DNA of 64,000 bases from Actinokineospora baliensis (GTDB taxonomy: Bacteria; Actinomycetota; Actinomycetes; Mycobacteriales; Pseudonocardiaceae). Each line of letters opens with the position of its first letter. Positions within the stretch are counted from its first letter, which is position 1. The stretch lies in assembly GCF_016907695.1 (NCBI RefSeq), contig NZ_JAFBCK010000001.1, forward strand, positions 6,312,001 through 6,376,000. Direction: 5' to 3'. Position numbers and translations under genes: made by a program. Below are positions 8,602 through 20,130 of this stretch, piece by piece. Under the pieces are notes generated by a model, which saw only the letters and a list, made by a program, of their open reading frames with translations, was not told the DNA's origin and made no database searches.

Positions 8602-8971
8602 CGTCCCCACTTTCCTGACCACCATCACCGACGACCAGCGGCGCGCGGACGCCGAACTGCTGGTGGCGCTGATGTCCGAGGTCACCGGCCACCCCGCCGT
8701 CCTGTGGGGCACGGCCATCATCGGCTTCGGCTCCCGCCACTACCGCTACGACTCCGGCCGAGAGGGCGACACGGTGGCGGTCGGCTTCTCGCCGCGCAAG
8801 GCCCAGACGGTGCTGTACCTGACGGGCGAGCTGGAGGACTACTCAGACCTGTTGGCATCGCTGGGAAAGCACACCACGGGCAAGAGCTGCCTCTACCTCA
8901 AGCGGGTCGACCAAGCCGATCCCGAGGCCCTGCGGGCGATCGTGCGGCGGTCCTACGACTCGGCCCAGTAG
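8582..8971 (+). CDS. DUF1801 (YdhG-like) protein
   Basis: 129-residue cytosolic protein of the DUF1801 fold: an N-terminal helix (RRADAELLVALMSEVTG), a central WGTAIIGFGSRHYRYDSG strand region and a C-terminal GKSCLYLKRVDQAD block. The biochemical role of the family is not established. It starts with GTG inside the last 20 bases of the preceding gene, indicating the same transcript. Confidence 0.8.
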   Translation: MEPTTSDVPTFLTTITDDQRRADAELLVALMSEVTGHPAVLWGTAIIGFGSRHYRYDSGREGDTVAVGFSPRKAQTVLYLTGELEDYSDLLASLGKHTTGKSCLYLKRVDQADPEALRAIVRRSYDSAQ

Positions 8972-8973
8972 AG

Positions 8974-9663
8974 GTGATCCCCGAGGGCAGGCAGGGCGCC
9001 TACATCGGCGACTCCACCACGTGGTGGCAGTTCAGCCGCATCGTAGCCGCGGGAGAAGGTGCCGCAGGTGGGCACCGGGTGGAGCGGCTTCTACCGCCTC
9101 TTCCCCGCGGGCGGGGACACGGTCTACGCGGTGGGAACGCCCACGTACTCATGGTCCAACCCGGACATGCTCTGCTACCACTCAACGTCTCGGGGAAGTG
9201 GGCCAACGGGGGCGGAGGCCGGGGAATCGGTACCGGGTGGCGGTTCTTGCACGGTGTGACCGCCGATCCCGCGAAGTGCGCCTCTCCCGAGGCCCCCGCT
9301 CCCCCAGTCCCCGTGTCCCTGCCCATGCCACACGGCGAACGCGCGTCGCTGTTCTACAACGAGAACACCGACGAACTCATCGCCGCCCGGGTCGACGACA
9401 ACGGCTTCCTGCGCACCGGCGTGCAGGCTCCGCCCGACAGCGGCCAGATCGTCTGGAACGGGATCTACAGGACCACCAGTGACGTCGTCACGCGCACCGG
9501 CCAGGTCTCCCCGACCGCGACCACCTACCGCGCCTGACAAACCGGCGTCGGCACCTCGGTGACCGACCCCCGAGTGGTGGTGACCAACAGCGGCGCCCTA
9601 CGAGTGCTGCTGGCCGGTGCCACGGGCAAGTACACCCCCACCCTGCCCCCCTTCACCGGCTAG
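8974..9663 (+). pseudogene. Decayed lectin-like (tachylectin-type) repeat protein
   Basis: No intact frame spans this stretch, yet pieces of a secreted-lectin-like sequence are visible in two frames. GTGWSGFYRLFPAGGDTVYA is read from about 9068, and GKWANGGGGRGIGTGWRF from about 9196 in another frame, so a frameshift lies near 9190. The second frame continues to a TGA at 9535-9537 and then onward, still in phase, to TAG at 9661. The repeated GTGW...F and VYAV motifs resemble tachylectin-2-type beta-propeller blades. The reading is mine by eye; decay is clear, family less so. Confidence 0.5.
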
Positions 9664-9882
9664 TCCGACCGAACCAACTGACCCAAGGCACCGGGGGCTT
9701 GGCCTGGCTCGGGTCGAGCACCGCAACCAAAGGCCAGCCGAAGTAGACGGCGAAGGCCCGAACCACCGCCCCACGGCGACCAGGCCTCTCCGGGTGGCCA
9801 CCAACCCCGGAGAGGTCCGTGTCCACCCAGCCAGCACACGGACGAATACACCCTCCCCACCCTGACCCCCTTCACCAGCTAG
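9621..9882. repeat. Diverged direct repeat of the pseudogene's 3' end
   Basis: About 43 bp ending the pseudogene (9621-9663, finishing TTCACCGGCTAG) recurs in diverged form at 9837-9882 (finishing TTCACCAGCTAG). The second copy runs into the stop codon of the convergent helicase gene. The 170 bp between them hold no gene. This looks like a partial duplication left over from decay of a repetitive locus. Confidence 0.5.
9785..9815 (-). terminator. Hairpin downstream of the HelR gene
   Basis: CCTCTCCGG (9785-9793) pairs perfectly with CCGGAGAGG (9807-9815) across a 13-base loop, about 60 bases beyond the helicase stop. There is no T-run. Candidate terminator for the minus-strand gene. Confidence 0.45.
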
Positions 9883-12056
9883 GCCGACCCCGTTTCGGCC
9901 AGCCCGCGCAGGGATGGGGGTAGGGGGCGTTGGTGCAGGACGCCGAGGCGTTGGGTGGCTCGGGTTAGGGCTACGTAGAGTTCGGCGGCGCCGCGGGGGC
10001 CGTCGGCGAGGATTGTGTCTGGGTCCACTACCAGGACGGCGTCGAACTCGAGGCCCTTGGTTTCCGAGGCGGGGACGGCGCCGGGGGTGCCGGGGGGACC
10101 GATGACGATGCTGGTGCCTTCGCGGGTGGATTCGGTGCGGGTGAAGGCTTCGATGGCTTCGGGGAGGTCGGCCGCGGTGACGTGGCGCGACCACGGGGCC
10201 ACGCCGCAGGAGCGGACGGAGTCGGGGGGTTGGACGGTGGGGGCGAAGTCGGCGAGGACGGCGGCCGCGACGGCCATGATCTCGGCCGGGGTGCGGTAGT
10301 TCACCGTCAGCGACCGGTACACCCAGCGGTCGGGGACGTAGGGCTCGAGCATCGCGGCCCAGGACCGGGCGCCCGCGGCCGCGCGGCGCTGGGCCAGGTC
10401 GCCGACCACGGTGAAGGAGCGGCCCGGGCAGCGGCGCATCAGCACCCGCCAGTCCATTTCGGACAGTTCCTGGGCTTCGTCGACCACCACGTGCCGGTAG
10501 GTCCAGTCCCGGTCGGCGGCGGCGCGCTCGGCGAGGTCGCGGGTGTCCTGCTCGACGAACCGCTCGGCCAGGTCCTCGGCGAAGAGCAGGTCGGTGGCGA
10601 AGAGGTGGTCCTCGTCGTCCATCATGTCCTCGCGGCTGATCATGCTGTCGAGCACCTTCGCGGCGTAGGCGGCCTCGGCCTTGCGCTCCCGCTCGGCCGC
10701 CTCGTCCGGCGCCTTGTCCGGGCCGAGCAGGTCGACCAGCTCGTCGAGCAGCGGCACGTCCGACACCGTCCACTCGGTACTGTCCACACGCAACAACGAC
10801 TCGTCAGCCCCCGCGGAACGCAGCCGTTCCGGGGACGCGTACAGCGACCCCAGCAGGTCTTGCGGGGTCAGCACCGGCCACAGCTCGTCGAGCGTGGCGG
10901 CGAACACCTCGTCGTCGGCGAGCTCGCCGACCAGGTCCTTGCGCACCTGCTCCCACCCGTCCTTGTCCGAGCGGGTCAACCACCCCTTGCCGATCCGGCC
11001 GATCGCCCGCTCGGTCAGCGCGTAGGTGATGATCTCGGTGAACACCGCGCGCGCCTGGTTGTGCGGCAACCCGCTCGCGCGCGCCTCCTCCCGCGCCCAC
11101 CCCGCGGTCTCGGCATCGATCCGCCCGGTGACGCCACCCAACTCGATGGCCACCGGCTCCCGCGGCACCCGCTGCCGGTCGGCGACCGCGGCCGCGAGCA
11201 CGTCGAGGATCTTCAGCGATCCCTTCAGCCGCGCGACCTCCGGCGCGTCCTCCGCGGTGACCCGCAGGCCGGGGACCAGGTCGCCCGCCGTCGCGAACAC
11301 CACGTCGGACTCACCGAGCGAGGGCAGGACCCGGCTGATGTGGTGCAGGAACGCCGGGTTCGGCCCGACGACGAGCACGCCGTGGCGCTCCATCCGCTCC
11401 CGCTGCGTGTACAGCAGGTACGCGACGCGGTGCAGCGCCACCACGGTCTTGCCGGTGCCGGGGCCGCCCTCGATCACCAGCACCCCGGGGTGCTCCAGCC
11501 GGATGATCTCGTCCTGCTCGGCCTGGATGGTCGCCACGATGTCGCGCATGCCCTCGCCGCGCGGGGCGTTGACCGCGGCGAGCAGCGCCGCGTCACCGCG
11601 CTCCTGCCCGTCCGGGCGACCGAGCACCTCGTCGGTGAAGTCGACCAGCGTGCGCCCGCGCGAGTGGAACTGGCGCCGCGCGCGCATGCCCTCCGGGCTG
11701 GCCGCTGTGGCGGTGTAGAACGCGCGCGACGCGGGCGCCCGCCAGTCCAGCAGCACCGGTTCGTAGTCGTTGGCCTCGTCGAACAGCCCGATCCGGCCGA
11801 TGTAGCGGTGTTCCCCCGACAGGGTGGCCAACCGGCCGAAGCACAGCCCGTTGTCGGCGACGTCGAGGCGCTTGACCTCCCTGGCCGAGGCGCGCACGTG
11901 CACGTCTCGCTCCATCGCCTCCAGGCCGCCGTTGCCGTCCACCGCCGCGGTGTAGCGCCCCTTGGCCCGCGCGCGCTCGGCGTCGAGCCTGGCGTAGAGC
12001 CCGGCCAGGTAGCCCTGCTCGGACCGCAGTTCGTCCGCATACCCCTGATTTGACAC
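9879..12056 (-). CDS. helR: HelR/HelD-family RNA polymerase-associated helicase-like ATPase
   Basis: 725-residue UvrD-like superfamily 1 ATPase of the actinobacterial HelD class. It has an N-terminal coiled-coil arm (about residues 5-65), Walker A GGPGTGKT at 197-204, a long inserted region, then Walker B VVVDEAQELSEMDW and VNYRTPAEIM in the C-terminal ATPase half. HelD proteins pull stalled RNA polymerase off DNA; the HelR type also displaces rifamycins from RNAP and gives resistance. The start chosen is the GTG at 12056 with GAGGGG just upstream; an upstream ATG in frame lacks this. The RAE-like element at 12207 supports the HelR subtype. Transcribed alone. Confidence 0.85.
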   Translation of the reverse strand: MSNQGYADELRSEQGYLAGLYARLDAERARAKGRYTAAVDGNGGLEAMERDVHVRASAREVKRLDVADNGLCFGRLATLSGEHRYIGRIGLFDEANDYEPVLLDWRAPASRAFYTATAASPEGMRARRQFHSRGRTLVDFTDEVLGRPDGQERGDAALLAAVNAPRGEGMRDIVATIQAEQDEIIRLEHPGVLVIEGGPGTGKTVVALHRVAYLLYTQRERMERHGVLVVGPNPAFLHHISRVLPSLGESDVVFATAGDLVPGLRVTAEDAPEVARLKGSLKILDVLAAAVADRQRVPREPVAIELGGVTGRIDAETAGWAREEARASGLPHNQARAVFTEIITYALTERAIGRIGKGWLTRSDKDGWEQVRKDLVGELADDEVFAATLDELWPVLTPQDLLGSLYASPERLRSAGADESLLRVDSTEWTVSDVPLLDELVDLLGPDKAPDEAAERERKAEAAYAAKVLDSMISREDMMDDEDHLFATDLLFAEDLAERFVEQDTRDLAERAAADRDWTYRHVVVDEAQELSEMDWRVLMRRCPGRSFTVVGDLAQRRAAAGARSWAAMLEPYVPDRWVYRSLTVNYRTPAEIMAVAAAVLADFAPTVQPPDSVRSCGVAPWSRHVTAADLPEAIEAFTRTESTREGTSIVIGPPGTPGAVPASETKGLEFDAVLVVDPDTILADGPRGAAELYVALTRATQRLGVLHQRPLPPSLRGLAETGSA

Positions 12057-12206
12057 GTGCCCCTCACAGCGCATAATCTGGTCACAGATTCGGCGGCTTT
12101 CCACGGCTTTTCCTTACAGCCCATGGAGAGTACGCCGATTTTTCATTGTCCGCCCGCTGTCAAGCCCGCCGCGGAGCGCACAGGCGAGGATTCTGCGGCA
12201 CCACCG

Positions 12207-12225
12207 GGGTCTTGCCGCAAGCCCC
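12207..12225. promoter_or_regulatory. Rifamycin-associated element (RAE)-like inverted repeat
   Basis: GGGTCTTGCCGCAAGCCCC is a 19-bp near-perfect palindrome (one mismatched pair) about 150 bp before the helR start. It matches, as I recall it, the 19-bp RAE found before rifamycin-resistance genes in actinomycetes, whose genes are induced by rifampicin. A TTGACA hexamer on the minus strand follows 44 bp downstream (12158-12163), though no well-spaced -10 is evident. Confidence 0.75.
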
Positions 12226-12233
12226 CCGGTGCG

Positions 12234-12689
12234 CTATACGTTGGAAGGGGAAGCGGTCAGCACCGCTCGCATCCCGGCCACCGCCAACTGGTCCGCCCGC
12301 TCGTTCTCCGGGTGCCCGTTGTGCCCCTTCACCCAGTGCCACTCGACCTCGTGCCGCGCCTGCGCCTCGACCAACCGCTGCCACAGGTCGACGTTCTTCA
12401 CCGGTTGCCGCGCCGAGGTCAGCCACCCGTTGGCCCGCCACTGCGCGACCCACTTGGTGATCCCGTTGCGCACGTACGTGCTGTCGGTGTACATGTGGAC
12501 GGTCGACGGCCGCTTGAGCGCTTCCAGGGCCTGGATCGGCGCCATCAGCTCCATGCGGTTGTTCGTCGTCTCCTCGGCGAATCCGCCGGAGAGCTCGCGT
12601 TCGTGCGAGCCGTAGCGCAGGACCGCGCCCCACCCGCCGGGGCCGGGGTTGGGCGAGCAGGCGCCGTCGGTGTAGATCTCGACGATCAC
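12234..12689 (-). CDS. rnhA: Ribonuclease HI
   Basis: 151-residue endonuclease that cuts the RNA strand of RNA-DNA hybrids. All catalytic positions are visible: Asp in [17 protein letters not shown], Glu in [13 protein letters not shown], Asp in [15 protein letters not shown], the basic handle around WRANGW, and Asp in [11 protein letters not shown]. It starts with GTG in a GTGA overlap with the lipoprotein gene upstream and is therefore its co-transcribed partner. The stop lies just 8 bp from the RAE that serves the next gene downstream. Confidence 0.95.
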   Translation of the reverse strand: MIVEIYTDGACSPNPGPGGWGAVLRYGSHERELSGGFAEETTNNRMELMAPIQALEALKRPSTVHMYTDSTYVRNGITKWVAQWRANGWLTSARQPVKNVDLWQRLVEAQARHEVEWHWVKGHNGHPENERADQLAVAGMRAVLTASPSNV

Positions 12690-13204
12690 GGGGTGCCGCC
12701 GGTGATGTCGGCGGCGAGCTTCTTGGCCGCGTCCTCGGTGAAGTTCCCGGTGATCTGCAGGGAACCCCCGGTGATCGGCGAGGCGATGCGCGGCGCCGAG
12801 ATCAGCGTGCCGTCGACCATGATCGCCAACTGCTCGTCGACGTGTTCGGTGGTCCACTTGGTGAACAGCGCCGAGGTCGCGGCGGGCAGCTTGATGGTGA
12901 CCACCCACCCGGATTCGGTCTTCTCCGCGCGCACGTCTTCGAACTCGGTGAACTCGCCGATGGACGGCGCCAGCGTGTACACCGTGTTGTCCGGGCCGAT
13001 CACCTCGTCGGGACCGGACACCTCCAGGCCCGGTTTCACCGAGGTCACCGGCCGCAGCTCGACCGGGACCCGGGCCTTCACCGGCCCGCTGCCGGGCTGC
13101 TCGGTGGGCGCACCCGCGACGGGCTCGCCGCCGCACCCGGCCACCAGTAACCCCGTCAACAGGAACAGGGCGGCGACCAAGGCGGTGAGAACGGGTTTGC
13201 GCAT
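12686..13204 (-). CDS. Lipoprotein with SecD-type P1-head domain
   Basis: 172 residues. A typical lipoprotein signal ends in LLVAGC (Cys at about residue 23), so it should be anchored outside the membrane. The C-terminal part ([34 protein letters not shown]) matches the head subdomain of the first periplasmic domain of SecD, here without any transmembrane channel part. Function of such stand-alone heads is unknown. The ATG at 13204 is chosen because it begins the signal peptide ([18 protein letters not shown]). Its stop overlaps the rnhA start. Confidence 0.75.
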   Translation of the reverse strand: MRKPVLTALVAALFLLTGLLVAGCGGEPVAGAPTEQPGSGPVKARVPVELRPVTSVKPGLEVSGPDEVIGPDNTVYTLAPSIGEFTEFEDVRAEKTESGWVVTIKLPAATSALFTKWTTEHVDEQLAIMVDGTLISAPRIASPITGGSLQITGNFTEDAAKKLAADITGGTP

Positions 13205-13257
13205 GGGAGAGATCCTAGGGCCAAGCACCCGGGCGGCGTCGGCACTTGTCCACAGGG

Positions 13258-15018
13258 TCAATCCCGCACGGTGACGGCCTGGCCGAGGGCGGCGACCACG
13301 CCGCGCGCGTCCGGCAGCACGGTCAACCGCCCGCCGGTGGACGCCGCCAGGTCGCGCAGTGCGGCGCGGTCCGGGTCGCGACCGATCGCGATCACCTCGA
13401 CCGGCACCGGCTTGTCCTTCTCCCCGGCCCGCCGGATCGCGGCTTTGGCCTGGGACAACGACATCGCGCCGTCCGCGCCGCCGTCGGTGATGACGATGAG
13501 CTGGTTCACCCGCCCCGGAACGTATCCCTGCACCGCGGAGCGGTACCCGGCGACGACGGACTCGTAGAAGTCCGTGGCCCCGTTCGCGGTGAGACCGTCC
13601 ACAGCCGTGTGCAGCGAGGCGCGCCGGTTGACGATGGGTCCTGTCGGCACGGCCACCGCGTACGGCTTGCCCTTCTCCAGTCCGCGCGAGAACGGCCACA
13701 GGCCAAGGGATCCGGACACCGTGTAGTCCGCGTACCCCTTCAGCGCCTCCTTGACCCAGTCCAGCCGGGTGCGGCCGTCACCGCCGTCGGTGCCCATGGT
13801 CCGCGAGACGTCCACCATGATCGTCACGATGCCGCCGCCCTCGACGGCGTTCGCCCAGGTGGTGGCGATCCGCTGGGTGGTGTTCGGGTCGGACCTGGCG
13901 AACCCCGGGACGATCTCGGCCCAGGTCATGCCCATCGCGGCGGTGGGCCGCTCCGGCGCGCCCAGCCCGCGCAGGCCCGCGGCGGAGAACTCCCGCTGCT
14001 GCGCGGGTTCTTGCAGGAAGCGGCGGAACCGCTCGGCGGCCTCGGTGCGCACCGGACCCACCTCGGGCCCGGTCAGCGCCACGAACGGGAAGTCGGCGAC
14101 CGGGGTGGGTCCGTCGGCGACGACCTCCCACAGCGGTCGCTTGGCCGCCGGGCGGCCGTCGTCGCCGAGGTTGCGGCGGAACAGGTCCACCTCCAGGGCG
14201 GCCACAGCGCCGTAGAGTGCGTCGACCATCAGCGGGTTCTCGCCGAGCGCGGCCAACGCGGACCTGGTGCTGTCCGGCACGTCGGCCGGTTGCGCCTGCG
14301 CCAGCGCGGCGAGCGCGGCGCTGACCGCGGGTTTGGCGAGCACGTTCTGCGTCACCGGGCTTTCCTGCGCGACGCCGACCAGGGTGCTCTGCACGGCGAG
14401 CGCGCTGGCCGTGTTGGTCAGCGGCGCGGGCAGCGCGACGGTGAGCCTGCCCCAATCCGGTTCACCGAAACGGGCCCAGCCGCTGGTGTCGGAGGTCAGC
14501 GCGGCCAACTCGGCCCAGCGGAACCGGGCGGCGCCGGTGAGCAACCGGGCGGCGGGTTCCGGCGCGGCGAGCACGACCGGGCTGCTGGCGACGGGTTCCG
14601 GCGCCGCGGCGAGCAACGCGTCGTCGGTCGCGGCCAACCGGTCGGTCCACAGCGAGGACTCCGGCAGCCACGCGTCCGGGCGGTCGCCGAGTTCGCGGGT
14701 GTTCCACTCCCCCACCAGACCGGCGAGGGCGACCGGGGATTCGGCCGAGCTCACGTTGACCCGCACGCAGTGCTCGTCGACCACGGTCGGTCCCGCGTTC
14801 CACCGCTTGGCGGCCTCCCGGACCGGCCGCTCGGCCGACGGGGTCACCGCGACCCGCAGCACCTCCGGTCCGGCCGGGCAGCCCTGTTCCCGCGCGGCCG
14901 CCTGGTCGATCTTGGCGCTGACCCACCCCCAGCCCGCCCACCCCAGCACCAGCAGGGAGACCAGACCGAGGGCGGCCAGCCCCAGACTCACTCTCTTGCG
15001 CCCCCGATGTCGTGACAT
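13258..15018 (-). CDS. Membrane-anchored substrate-binding / von Willebrand A fusion protein
   Basis: 586 residues. One N-terminal membrane segment (LGLAALGLVSLLVLGWAGWG) follows a basic start. A middle region (about 40-370) resembles periplasmic binding proteins (VLRVAVTPSAERPVREAAKRW; TEAAERFRRFLQEPAQQREF). A C-terminal VWA domain begins at IVTIMVDVSRTMGTDGG and includes VNQLIVITDGGADGA. The metal site reads DVSRT, with Thr where Ser is usual. ATG at 15018 follows AAAGGA by 5 bases. A good sigma70-type promoter lies at 15074-15101. Likely a surface-exposed binding or scaffold protein; the ligand is unknown. Confidence 0.82.
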   Translation of the reverse strand: MSRHRGRKRVSLGLAALGLVSLLVLGWAGWGWVSAKIDQAAAREQGCPAGPEVLRVAVTPSAERPVREAAKRWNAGPTVVDEHCVRVNVSSAESPVALAGLVGEWNTRELGDRPDAWLPESSLWTDRLAATDDALLAAAPEPVASSPVVLAAPEPAARLLTGAARFRWAELAALTSDTSGWARFGEPDWGRLTVALPAPLTNTASALAVQSTLVGVAQESPVTQNVLAKPAVSAALAALAQAQPADVPDSTRSALAALGENPLMVDALYGAVAALEVDLFRRNLGDDGRPAAKRPLWEVVADGPTPVADFPFVALTGPEVGPVRTEAAERFRRFLQEPAQQREFSAAGLRGLGAPERPTAAMGMTWAEIVPGFARSDPNTTQRIATTWANAVEGGGIVTIMVDVSRTMGTDGGDGRTRLDWVKEALKGYADYTVSGSLGLWPFSRGLEKGKPYAVAVPTGPIVNRRASLHTAVDGLTANGATDFYESVVAGYRSAVQGYVPGRVNQLIVITDGGADGAMSLSQAKAAIRRAGEKDKPVPVEVIAIGRDPDRAALRDLAASTGGRLTVLPDARGVVAALGQAVTVRD

Positions 15019-15073
15019 CACGTCCTTTCCGCGCGACGGATATGCCGGTCCGTGTCCGCGCCAGGCGCAATGC

Positions 15074-15101
15074 ACTCTATTAGGGGAACTGAATGCGTCA
15101 A
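15074..15101 (-). promoter_or_regulatory. Sigma70-type promoter of the VWA gene
   Basis: On the minus strand TTGACG (15096-15101) and TAGAGT (15074-15079) are separated by 16 bp, about 55 bp ahead of the ATG at 15018. Both hexamers are close to the principal-sigma consensus. Confidence 0.6.
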
Positions 15102-15116
15102 CCCGAGTGACTCGGG
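15102..15116 (-). terminator. Hairpin after the aldo/keto reductase gene
   Basis: CCCGAG and CTCGGG form a 6-bp stem with a 3-base loop, 14 bases after the reductase stop and directly abutting the next gene's -35 box. The T-run is on the opposite (plus-strand) side, so termination strength on the minus strand is uncertain. Confidence 0.4.
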
Positions 15117-15129
15117 ATGTTTTTCACCG

Positions 15130-15957
15130 TTACCCGTTGAACTGCTCGGGGTCCGGCCCGGTGCGCTGCCCGTTCTCCAGGCCCGCCAACGAGATCAGGT
15201 CGTCGCCGTCGAGCGCGAAGTCGAAGACGTCGACGTTGGCGCGGATCCGCTCCGGGGTGACCGACTTGGGGATCACCACGTTGCCCAGCTGCACGTGCCA
15301 GCGCAGGATCACCTGCGCCGGGGTCTTGCCGTGCTTGTCGGCGAGACCGGCGATCACCGGGTCCGACAGCAGCTGGCCGGAGGCGAGCGGGCTCCACGCC
15401 TCGGTCGCGATGCCGTGCTCGGCGTGGAAGGCGCGCAGCTCGGTCTGCGGCAGGTTCGGGTGCAGCTCGATCTGGTTGAGCACCGGCACCACGTCGGTCT
15501 CGTCGAAGAGCCTGCGCAGGTGCGGGACGTGGAAGTTGGACACGCCGATCGAGCGGGCCCGGCCGTCGGCGCGGATCTTCTCGAACGCCCGCCAGGTGTC
15601 GACGTAGGTGTCGCGCGAGGGCGTCGGCCAGTGGATCAGGTACAGGTCGACCTGGTCGAGGCCGAGCCGCTCGAGGCTGGCGTCGAAGGCGCGCAGCGTC
15701 GCGTCGTAGCCCTGGTCGGTGTTCCAGAGCTTCGTGGTGACGTGGATCTCCTCGCGCGGCAGACCGGACTCGGCGATCGCCCGGCCGGTGCCGGTCTCGT
15801 TGCGGTACGCGGCCGCGGTGTCGATGGCGCGGTAGCCGGCTTCCAGGGCCGTGCTGACCGCGGCGCCGACGACGTCGTCGGGCACCTGCCACACCCCGAA
15901 GCCGACCTGCGGGATGGTGGTGCCGTCGTGGAGCGCGACGGCTGGGACGTTCGGCAT
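15130..15957 (-). CDS. Aldo/keto reductase
   Basis: 275-residue NADPH-dependent oxidoreductase of the AKR superfamily (2,5-diketo-D-gluconate reductase-like group). The catalytic tetrad is visible: Asp in AIDTAAAYRNE with Tyr four residues on, Lys in VTTKLWN, and His in YLIHWPTP. The cofactor region is IPKSVTPERIRANVDVFDF. Full family length. Start ATG at 15957 gives MPNVPAVALHDGTTIPQVG, the normal N terminus. Substrate not predictable. Stands alone between gcvP and the VWA gene. Confidence 0.9.
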   Translation of the reverse strand: MPNVPAVALHDGTTIPQVGFGVWQVPDDVVGAAVSTALEAGYRAIDTAAAYRNETGTGRAIAESGLPREEIHVTTKLWNTDQGYDATLRAFDASLERLGLDQVDLYLIHWPTPSRDTYVDTWRAFEKIRADGRARSIGVSNFHVPHLRRLFDETDVVPVLNQIELHPNLPQTELRAFHAEHGIATEAWSPLASGQLLSDPVIAGLADKHGKTPAQVILRWHVQLGNVVIPKSVTPERIRANVDVFDFALDGDDLISLAGLENGQRTGPDPEQFNG

Positions 15958-16038
15958 GGAGTTCCTACCGTTCTGGGGTTGCGGGGTGACACTTCGCCCA
16001 ACACCGCGGGCGCCCGCCATCTTCCCAGGCCGCAACGG

Positions 16039-16074
16039 GGGTGGCCCACCGAGAAACCACTCGGCGGGCCACCC
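16039..16074 (-). terminator. Terminator hairpin of gcvP
   Basis: A 15-bp stem with a single A-C mismatch (arms 16039-16053 and 16060-16074; outer part GGGTGGCCC / GGGCCACCC) closes a 6-base loop, 15 bp beyond the gcvP stop. Strong GC hairpin of the type that ends transcription in actinomycetes, without a T-run. Confidence 0.65.
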
Positions 16075-16088
16075 TCGACAAACCGCGC

Positions 16089-18962
<2,874 letters not shown>

Positions 18963-19019
18963 AGTGGCTCCTCGGGCGTGCAGGGGGGTCGGGCCTGGCA
19001 CGGGCGGTCCGCCCGTGTG

Positions 19020-19250
19020 GCCCTCCCCCTCTGTCCGTGCCCGAAGGCGCCTGAGAGCTTCACCGCGCCCCTGCCCGGGACGCGACTTGCACCTTCGGCG
19101 GGGCTCCCCGGTCGTGCCGGCTCGCCCGCTTTCCAGAGGCGTCTCACCCGCACGGTCCGTTTGCCTGAGAGGTTCCGGGGAGGATTTGCTCCTTCGGCGC
19201 CGTGCCGGTCTGGTGGACCGGACGGACTCTCCCGCACGGGTTCAGCGACG
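19020..19250 (-). ncRNA. Tandem glycine riboswitch
   Basis: In the gcvP leader, read on the minus strand, two successive glycine aptamers are recognisable. The first runs from GTGCGGGAGAGTCC to CGCCGAAGGAGCAA and CCTCTCAGGCAAA; the second from GGTGAGACGCC and CTCTGGAAAGC to CCGCCGAAGGTGCAA and GAAGCTCTCAGGCGCC, closing on GGACAGAGGGGGAG. A TAGACT -10 hexamer lies at 19259-19264, so the RNA starts near 19252. About 55 nt separate the second aptamer from the TTG start. Known tandem glycine switches turn expression on with glycine. Confidence 0.93.
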
Positions 19251-19344
19251 CGTTGACGAGTCTAACCCGTCCAGGGTGCGTTTCTCGTCCGGCAGGGTGC
19301 AATTCGATTGCGGACCGGGTGCGGCTACCGGTCGACTGCCCGGT

Positions 19345-20130
19345 ATGGGCTCCACCTTGGACACCGCGGCCGTTCGCGCGGCCTACGACGCGCAGCTGCG
19401 CCGTGACCTGCCCCCTTCAGGCGGCGCGGCCACCGCCGAGCGCACCGACCAGCTGACCAGGCACCTCGGGGTGGGGCCGGACGGGTGGTCTGGCGTCGTC
19501 TGGTCCTCACTCGACGAGGCGACGGCCGACCAGGTGATCGCGGACACCGTCGCGTGGCTGCGCACGGTCGAGGGCCACGCCGAGTGGAAGCTGCACCACC
19601 ACGACACCCCCGCTGACCTGGGTGCCCGGCTGACCGCGGCCGGGCTGGTCGCGGACGGGGTCGAGTCGGTGATGGTCGCCGAGGCCGCGGCGGTACCGCA
19701 CTTCGAACCGCCTGCGGGGGTGCGGCTGGTCGAGGTGGCCGACGACGCGGACATCGACCGCGCGGTGCTGGTGCACGACCTCGCCTTCGGCGGCGACCAC
19801 AGCGGGCTCGGCAGGCGGATGCGCGTCGGGCTGGCGGCGGGGCTCATGGACGTCGTCCTCGCCGTGGCGGGTGACGAACCGGTCAGCGCCGCCCGCACGG
19901 ACTACTACCCGGGCACCGAGTTCGCGGGCCTCTGGGGCGGCGGGACCGTCGAGGCGTGGCGCGGCCGCGGGATCTACCGGGCGCTGGTGAGCCACCGGGC
20001 ACGCCGCGCTGAGCAGCGAGGGGTGCGCTACCTGCAGGTGGACGCGCTGCCGACGAGCCGCCCCATCCTGGAGCGGGTCGGCTTCACCGCGATCGCGCTG
20101 ACAACCCCGTACACAGTGCCCCGGGGCTAG
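19345..20130 (+). CDS. GNAT-family acetyltransferase
   Basis: 261-residue protein. The C-terminal GNAT fold (about 135-261) shows the acetyl-CoA loop region GTVEAWRGRGIYRALVSHRARRAEQRG and the final strand RPILERVGFTAIALTTPY. The N-terminal 130 residues have no recognisable motif. Divergent from gcvP and ending in a 4-base overlap (CTAG) with convergent resR. The ATG at 19345 lacks a ribosome site and may be leaderless. Substrate unknown. Confidence 0.8.
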   Translation: MGSTLDTAAVRAAYDAQLRRDLPPSGGAATAERTDQLTRHLGVGPDGWSGVVWSSLDEATADQVIADTVAWLRTVEGHAEWKLHHHDTPADLGARLTAAGLVADGVESVMVAEAAAVPHFEPPAGVRLVEVADDADIDRAVLVHDLAFGGDHSGLGRRMRVGLAAGLMDVVLAVAGDEPVSAARTDYYPGTEFAGLWGGGTVEAWRGRGIYRALVSHRARRAEQRGVRYLQVDALPTSRPILERVGFTAIALTTPYTVPRG

